Shown here piece after piece: positions 56,594-64,000 of a stretch of DNA of 64,000 nt. Source of the DNA: Sorghum bicolor (lineage: Eukaryota; Streptophyta; Magnoliopsida; Poales; Poaceae); contig NC_012872.2 in assembly GCF_000003195.3 (NCBI RefSeq), forward strand, positions 5,890,001 to 5,954,000. Reading direction: 5' to 3'. The number at the start of each line of letters is the position of its first letter. Positions within the stretch are counted from its first letter, which is position 1. The notes below the pieces were generated by a model that had not been told where the DNA came from, did not search any database, and was given only the letters and a program-made list of their open reading frames with translations. Made by a program: the position numbers and the translations under genes.

Positions 56594-56717
56594 CTTTCTC
56601 CATTCTAAACTATAAGATGTTTTGACTTCTCTAGATTCATAACTTTTGTTATACACTTATAGTAAAAATTATAAATCTAGAAATAACAAAACGTCTTATA
56701 ATTTAGGACAGAGAAAG
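56594..56717. mobile_element. Stowaway-like MITE, 124 bp
   Basis: CTTTCTCCATTCTAAACTAT at the left and ATAATTTAGGACAGAGAAAG at the right, TA on both sides. Confidence 0.75.
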
Positions 56718-56724
56718 TAGTTAA

Positions 56725-58199
56725 AAGCTTGTCTAAAAGTTAAAATCCACCTATTAGCCTTCGTGTTTTTTGTTGACTTATTTTTAGCTAGCTAACAATA
56801 ACCTCTTAGAATCCAGGGAACATCTCCAGCAGAATACCTAAGTCCATTATCTATCCTATATTTAAGTTGTAAAAGAAAAAAAAACACTCCAACGGCTACT
56901 TATCAGACTATCCGAAAACAAATCTTACCCTTCCCCGCGGCCTCTTGATGTGGCCTCGCGCGATGGCCACCACATCACATTGAGGATCCAGATGCTGGCG
57001 TCCTGATTGACGATGGATCCAGGATCCGCAGGGGAGCCCCACGCCCTTCACCGGACACTGCAGGGAAGCCGCAAACCCTTGACCGGACGTCGTAGAGAAG
57101 CCGTCCGATGCCACAGGGAAGCCATGGGATGGCGTGGTAGTGCCGCTCCTCTGGCTCTCCTTCACTCCCGACAGTGTGCAGCTGTCGATGGGATGGCCGA
57201 GTTCGTCGATGGTAACAAGAAACAAAAAAAAAAGATTTTTCAAAAAAAAACAAGAACAAAAAAAGATGACATGTGGGTCCCTATATCGACTTCTAAAATA
57301 AATTTTAGAGCCATATTTTAGTATATTTCCAATCGCCTCCATTCTCTCCGCTAAAAAAGTTTTTTTCTTGATTTAATTCGTGGAAAGATAATAACGTTAC
57401 TTGACAAGGTTCTCTTAAACCCCAACCTCTATCATCGGTGGCGACGGCTCCCTGTAACACCCACTGGTAGACGCAGGTGGAAGCCAAAGAAGATTTTTTT
57501 AAAAAAAAACTTAAGAAGAAGATTTTTATCTAACTATAGTACTTGAATCATACATCCTAACTATGTTACTCAAAATATTATTTTTACAATTATGAATTTA
57601 CTCTTTTACCCTTCATTAAAAATAAATACGAAAAAAATTATCACCCAATATTTAGGGTCCTAATCCTCATAATTTTAGAGGCGATGTGATGTCTATAGCC
57701 CACCGACCATAGACACGCATATCGCCTCCCATCGCTTTGCTTCCATCACTTTTCATGTTCTAGGTCCATCGACCATAGATACATCAATCGCTTCTCATCG
57801 TCTCTCCAATCATTATAAAAATATTCTTCTTACAATACCTCGATCATGAAAAATTCTTACAATACCTGAACAAATAAAGATACAACAAATATAATACATA
57901 ATAGATATATATAATGCAAATATACGTAAGGAAGAATTATAAAGCTGAAGCATCATGTACATTTTTTTGACTGGGAAAGACTATGGCAGTACCAAAATTT
58001 TATAAAATTAGAATGAAAAGAGAGTTCTTATAAAGAGGATAACTGAAGGCATCTAACCACGCACAAAAGGACAACCTTAGGTCACCTTTGAGCCTAATAG
58101 ACTGATGATAGCATCATGTACATTCAGTTATTCAGGTAAGTGATCACCTATAGGCATCTTGACCATTTTCAGTCAGCCGATGCTCACTGTTTTGAAAAA
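56725..58199. other. Intergenic DNA between the two receptor kinases
   Basis: No gene recognised. 56930-57230 is GC-rich with a minus-strand frame lacking domains, possibly decayed coding sequence. 57660-57790 has a loose direct repeat (CATCGACCATAGATAC-type blocks). The rest is AT-rich. Confidence 0.4.
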
Positions 58200-61100
58200 T
58201 TACTGAGTCGTTACTACTCCATGCTCCCCCAAATGAGATCTGGTAAACTTGATATACGAATCCCTAATATTATGCATCTCATTGGCTGCGTCCTGTATCG
58301 GGATTCTCTCTCTAGGTTGCTTATTAGAACAGGATATTCCTAGAGTAACAACAGAAACCAAACAATGCAGAATTCCACTTCTTGTAGTGATGTTATAGGT
58401 ATCTCTGTGTGCCTGTATCGTCGGGTCAACAATCTCCCATATTCTCTCTGGAAGAGCATTCTCTGAAAACTTGTGCAAATCCAACGAGTCGCTGAATATC
58501 TCATCTGTTGGGCTCCTTCCAGTAAACAACTCAAGCAGCAATATGCCGAGGCTATAAACATCACCTTGGGTTGAGACAGAAGAACCTTCACCATACTCTA
58601 TGATTACAACAATTAAAAAGTCAATGTTCCGTGTTCATGAATAAAAGAACTAGGAAAAATGTACAAGTAACAAAAGTAACTATTTCAATTTTTCATTTTT
58701 TTTTTCAAATTTTCAATTACCTGGTGCAACATAACCAATGGTGCCTTTTATTCCAGTTGTGCTTGTTGAATTTTGCAGTGTTGTACTAGCACATTCTGGG
58801 AGGATTCTTGATATACCAAAGTCTCCAACTCGGGCCCTCATGTCTTCTGTAAGAAGGATGTTGCTTGGCTTAAGATCGCAATGAATGATTGGCGGCTGAC
58901 AGTGATTATGTAGATAGTCCAAAGCATCCATGATATCGACAGCAATATTTAGCCTTTGTTCCAGGCTAAGAGTGTTTGTCTGAGCAAGTGTTTGTGTGTC
59001 ATACTCTGGGTGGAGCCAACCATTTAGGCTACCATTTGGCATGAACTCAAAAACGAGTGCCTTAAAATCTTGACCTTGGGGGTTGATGCTTGAGCAACAA
59101 GTGATGATCTTTATAAGACAACGATGACGGGCCCTTCTCAACGCCTCACATTCAGCCATAAAACTTCTAGTAGCCGAACGTTGCTGTGTGTTAAACACCT
59201 TTACAGCTACTATAGTTCCCTGATCATCATGTAAAGTACATTTATAAACTATGCCATAGCTTCCTTGTCCAAGCAAATTGGCCTCTGAAAAACCACTGGT
59301 CCCATTCGATAATGCATGGTAAGAAACTCTTTCATACGGTTCCTCAATTGTGGATATGAATTGACTTTCATGCCTTTTTCTGAGCTTCTTGTGCATCAAC
59401 TGAATAAGAATCACCACTAAAACGGAGCATACAAGTGCACTGATTGATGCTAGGGAGATGATAAGGGATTTGGACAAATGCCTGTTTTTCATTTGTCTAG
59501 TAGACATGGAGCATGAAGCTAAATGCAATTGAGGTATTCCGCCACAAAGCTCTCCATTGCCGTAAATTGAAAAGTACGTTTCATTTGAAAAAACACCCCC
59601 TTTTGGCACTTCACCTTGCAGATCATTGAAAGACAGATCCAATTCATACAAGAATGTTAAATTCTGTAAACCTGAGGGTATCAAACCAGACAGGTTGTTG
59701 TGAGCTAGATACAACTCTTTCAGGCCACGAATACTACTAAGGGCATGAGGAATTATTCCAGATAGCTTATTCATTGTTAGGTTCAGTAGAGCGAGACCCT
59801 TCAAATTTTCTAGAGATTGAGGTATGCTTCCCACAAACGAGTTCTGGTCCAGTTTAAGCTGTTCCAACGATAGGCATTTCCCGATACTATCTGGTATGCT
59901 GCCAGATAGTAACTGGTTTCCTGACAGATACAAGTTATTAAGGTTTGCCAAGCTACCAACTTCAGTAGGAAGTGGCCCAGACAACATATTGTATGATAAA
60001 TCAAGGTACTCAGAAAGTGCAGGAAGCTTTAAGGCCTCTCTGGGGATTGAACCATTGAGTCTATTGTTTGACAGATCAAGGCTATAGACATTCTTTAAGT
60101 TCCCTAAGGTTGCTGGAATTGGCCCCTCCAAGTCGCCATTATATAGAAGAAGTACGTTTAACTGCGTAAGATTTCCTAGTGACAAAGGTACTAGGCCTGA
60201 CAAGTTAGTGATGTAAAGTGCTAACACGGCCAAGTTTTGTAGGTGACCAATACTCTCTGGAATCACTCCGGATATGGAAGTATTGGCCATCGCAAGGACT
60301 TGCAGACCAACCAAATAACCGATACTGGATGGAATAAACCCAGAAATCCTGTTGTCGCCTAAATCAAGGTACTGGAGGGTTGTCGACAGGTTTGCGATTG
60401 AGCTAGGAAGTTTTCCAGTGAAGGAGTTATCGCGAAGAATCAGTTGCTGAAGCTGGCTGCAGTTCGCTAGCTGAGTGATGAATTCCCACCCCTCCCTGTC
60501 ATTTGCTTCCAGCTTGTTCGATGTCAAGTACAGAATAACGAGATCTTTCAGTCTCCCAAAGGCAGAAGGAACGTGCCCAACAAAACTGTTTGCCGAAAGC
60601 ACAAGGTTCGTAAGAGCAGAGAGGTTGGAGAGTGAAGGCGGGATGGTTCCATGAAACTGGTTGACAGCAAAGTTCAGATTTTCAATGTTATGGAATCTAT
60701 CGCCAATATTAGTAGGAACGGTTCCAGACAAGGAGTTGTTAGCTACGACGAGAGCTTGCAGCATGGACAGATTGTAGAGAGAGGGTGGAAGCAGACCTGA
60801 GAGGTTGTTCTCGAAGAGATAAAGGAAGCGTAGGTCTCCCATGCTGCCAAGTTGAACTGGTATGGGTCCCTCTAGGAGATCAAGATAGCTTAGAAACGAC
60901 ATGTTGGCTAGTGATACTGGGATATCGCCCGTGAAGCTGTTCGTTCTCAGTGAGAGCTTACGAAGGTTTCTGAGCTTCTGACCGAGCTGAACAGGAATAC
61001 GGCCATGGAGCTGGTTGTTTTGGAGGTTCAAGAGCAGTAAGCTACTAGCACAGAAGCTTAGGTTTGCAGGCAGTTCTCCGGTGAAGTTGTTGTAGCTCAG

Positions 61101-61505
61101 GTCAAGCGTCTTGAGACGTACCAGGCGGCCGATGCTTGCAGGGATGTTCCTCTGAAAAGCATTGGAGGTCAGGTTCAGAGTTCTTAGGAAGGTGAGGTTC
61201 CCAATAGCCGGGGACAGGGTGCCCGTGAGGCCAGAGGAGGGTAGGGTGAGCTCCACCACCCGGCGATGCCTAGCACCGCACCTGACCCCCTCCCAGCTGC
61301 AGAAGCCGCCAGCGCTGCTGCTGCTGTTCCACTTCCACGAAGGAAGCAGCGGCTTGTGGTGGCCGCCGCCGATCGCCGCGGCTTTGAACGCCAGAAGTGC
61401 GGCCCCATCGCCGGCTTGTGCGGCCATGGCCACGAGAATCGACATGGACACGGAGGCATATAGCAGCTGCGGATGCGCTAGGGGCTGGAAGATCAGGGAG
61501 CGCAT
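58200..61505 (-). CDS. LRR receptor-like serine/threonine kinase (subfamily XII, non-RD), intact, 1060 aa
   Basis: Exon 1 61505-58721 and exon 2 58597-58200, splice CCAG|GTAATT and CATAG|AGTATG, intron 123 bp, phase 1. Signal peptide about 1-31; LRRNT with AALLAFKAAA and CSWEGVRC; about 23 extracellular LRRs (residues about 85-640) of plant type LxGxIPxxLxxL. One repeat is shortened (DLLEGPIPVQ). Transmembrane helix SLASISALVCSVLVVILIQL; kinase with GQGSYGIVYKC, VAVKVF, HCDLKPSN and GDFGIS. The Cys before the catalytic Asp marks a non-RD kinase, as in Xa21, EFR and FLS2, which sense microbial ligands at the plasma membrane. The ligand is unknown. The intron position in the kinase is conserved in this subfamily. 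All frames are open. It is the best candidate for a functional immune receptor here. Confidence 0.93.
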
Positions 61506-61740
61506 TGCTATGCCGGATGCTTAACTTGCTCAGGTGTGCTTGTGTTAGCAGAGTAGTGGGAAATTGGGAACGAACAGAGCAAGTGGAGAGGGTAGAATTG
61601 GGGAACAGAACCAGGACCGGTTCTCACAGACTGGTTGCTGGTTGGCACTGCAGTTGACCTGGAGCAATATATAACCGGTGGTGCCAACTGCCAAAGCAGG
61701 GCACACATGACTTTTTTTTGGTTCAAATATATTTAATTTC
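61506..61740 (-). promoter_or_regulatory. Proximal upstream region of the intact receptor kinase
   Basis: Only about 235 bp separate the start codon from the LINE tail at 61741. A TATA-like TATATATTGCTCC on the minus strand lies near 61664-61676. The distal promoter has therefore been replaced by or lies beyond the LINE. Confidence 0.4.
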
Positions 61741-64000
61741 CTTTTTTTTTTCAACACGGGAACTACCCATTTCCATTACGAAGAACGGAAATACAAAGTA
61801 AGTACCATAGTTTTACAGATAAGGCAGATAACCAGAAACCGAAGAAAAGGACCAGAACTGGACCGCTAACGAAAGTCACCCAAACAAAACGCATCGCCAC
61901 CCCCCCCCCCCCCCCCCCCCCCAAAAAAAAATATTCCGGTTTTAAACGATCTCGACCAGATCACCTTGCAGCAAGACTAGAACAAGTCCAAAAGGACCCC
62001 CCCCCCCCCCCCCTAACTCAAAACCTACAAACTGGAAAACACATGAACACTCCTCAGTCTTCCGTTTTTGCATCTTCACCATGGTCAGATCTTCCATCAT
62101 CTTGTAACAGCAATTGATTCACCTGTCTTGCGGTTTGTGCAGCTAAGATTTCCTTGGCAACCCTGAGTAAAGTATTGGCTCCTTCCACCAGCTGTTCCTG
62201 TTCCAGTTCTGCAAATAATCCTGCCCAAAATTTCATCAAAGCACAAGCATGACATATGATCTCAAGAGGACTTTTGATCAATTTCTTGTCAAAAACAGCT
62301 CTATTCCTACACTTCCAAATTGCCCAACAAATGGCAGCTATTCCCCAGGCATGATACTTCTCACCAAAAAAGAACCATTTATCACACCACAACCAGCACT
62401 ACGTTCAAACACTTAGCTATAACTGACCAAATTATTTTAGCAACAGGGCATTGAAAAAACAGGTGCGAAATGGTCTCAACATTATTACAAAAAATACAAC
62501 TGGGATCACCCTGCCATTTTCTCTTCATTAGATTGTCTTTAGGCAGAATAGAATCATTAGCAATTAGCCATAGAAAAATCTTAATTTTCTCAGGTATTTT
62601 TTCCTTCCAAATCTTTTTATAGTATATCCCATTAGAAGAATTAGACAGAGCATTGTATATGGATTTAACATTGAAAGTCCCTCTTTTCCCTAAAGTCCAA
62701 ATAACAGAATCATCAATAGAATTTAACCTGAAATTAGCAGCATCTCTCCAGATATTCTCCCAAGCCACTCTCAACTCCCCAAATAACCATCTTCTGAAAG
62801 AAATTTGGCCACCCCCACAGCTTGTGCTACACTTATATTCTTGTTTTCACACAGCTCAAACAAGACAGGAGCAATCACAGCAATGGGTTCGTTATATAAC
62901 CAGGGATCAAGCCAAAATCTAGTTAAGCATCCATTCTCTACTGATATACCCCTCCCCTGTAAATAAATGTTCTTAACTTTAAGCAAATCGTTCCACATAG
63001 GAGAGTCGTACAACCTATGATTCACATCATGAATTGTTTGTTGTTTCATGTATTTTATTTTAACAATCTGCTGCCATAACCCATCTTCTTTTTCTAACTT
63101 CCACCACCATTTGCATAATAAACTTATATTCATGTGTCTCAAATCTTTAATTCCCAGCCCTCCATTCTTTTTACTCCTACAAATGATTTCCCATTTAACA
63201 AGATGATACTTCTTTTTTGTCCCACCTCCTTGCCAAAAGAAATTTCTTCTTATTTTATCTAGATTCTTCACAGTAGTTTTAGGTAGAAGGTAAACCGACA
63301 TATGATACATGGGAGAATTATTCAGACTTGTTGTAATAAGCGTTGATCTGCCAGCAATCGAAAGTGACCCTCCTTTCCAAACATCCAACCTTTTACACCC
63401 TTTTTCAATTAAAGGTAACCAATCAATAACTTTCAATCTACTTGGGCTAACCGGCACCCCCAAGTATTTAATAGGAAACAGACCCATCTGACAGTTAAAA
63501 ATCTCAGCATATCTTACTCCCAAATTTGCTTCATCATTGATCATATAAACTTCACTTTTGTTAAAATTGATTTTCAAACCAGCCAGCATTTCAAACAGGT
63601 ACAACAACAATTTCATATTCATAGCTCCATTCAAGTCATGTTTTAATAACATAATAGTATCATCAGCATATTGCAATATTGCCACCCCATTTGGAATGAT
63701 ATGATTAATGAGACCACACACTAAACCATTTTCTTGAGCTTGATGCACCATCCTGGTTAAACAATCAGCAACAAAATTAAAAAGAATCGGTGATAACGGA
63801 TCTCCTTGCCTGACCCCCTTGAAACTCTTTATATAGGAACCAATTTTATTATTCACTTTCACACTCATAGTCCCACCAGTTACCACCTGACTTATCCAGG
63901 AACACCATTTGTTATCAAAACCTCTTTTCTCAAAGCATTCAAGTAAAAGTTTCCAATTAACCTTGTCATAAGCAAGCTCAAAATCTAATTTCAATACAAC
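61741..64000 (-). mobile_element. LINE (non-LTR retrotransposon), 3' part, frameshifted, runs off the window
   Basis: The minus strand encodes the RT domain from the right edge (LDFELAYDKVNW, RQGDPLSPILFNF, YADDT, KSEVYMIND), open to 62771. A frameshift at about 62790-62775 follows, then LRVAWENIW and the zf-RVT finger CIFCNNVETISHLFFQC. A second frameshift occurs near 62385, then a C-terminal WAIWKCRN segment to 62054. The 3' UTR includes C runs at about 61902-61922 and 61999-62013, and the element ends in a T run at 61741-61750, the complement of its A tail. The endonuclease would lie outside. Two frameshifts make it dead. Confidence 0.85.

Overview
The window is nuclear DNA of a grass, most likely a panicoid such as Sorghum (inference). 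Reasons: dense Tourist, Stowaway and hAT-type small transposons, large copia/gypsy LTR DNA, a 10-kb Mutator-like element, and GC-rich short-intron genes beside AT-rich intergenic DNA. Nothing looks prokaryotic or organellar. No tRNA, rRNA or CRISPR was recognised by eye.

Layout. (1) 1-36500 is a tandem array, mostly on the minus strand, of a BAHD acyltransferase gene alternating with an RraA-like gene. BAHD copy A (1-334 plus flank) is split by LINE DNA. Copies B (9162-10595) and C (20162-22835) look intact. Copy D (26237-35452) is broken by a 5-bp insertion, a MITE at its 3' end and a complete copia retrotransposon in exon 1. A fifth scrap lies inverted at 47348. RraA-like copies lie at about 6990 (pseudogene), 17502 (pseudogene) and 48673 (intact). 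Because the duplicated flanks align, many insertions can be dated relative to the duplications through filled/empty site pairs. (2) 28580-35328 is a young full-length Ty1/copia element with 500-bp LTRs differing at one seen position, a 5-bp TSD and one open gag-pol frame. (3) 36541-46561 is a complete Mutator-like element with 157-bp TIRs and a perfect 9-bp TSD. It carries four genes: a transposase broken by one stop and one 1-bp frameshift, an open 9-exon plant-mobile-domain gene, and two small divergent genes with GRF-like zinc fingers. (4) 47-53 kb holds the intact RraA-like gene, its probable 5' leader exon, orphan plus-strand exons and a 647-bp hAT element. (5) 52781-61505 has two minus-strand non-RD LRR receptor kinases, one decayed and one intact (1060 aa, two exons). 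(6) 61741-64000 is a decayed LINE running off the right edge.

How it fits together. The host content is two expanding families, phenolamide/ester-type BAHD acyltransferases and immune-type LRR receptor kinases, each with intact and dying copies and heavily invaded by transposons. The most unusual object is the four-gene Mutator-like element, in which the accessory genes remain open while the transposase is dead.
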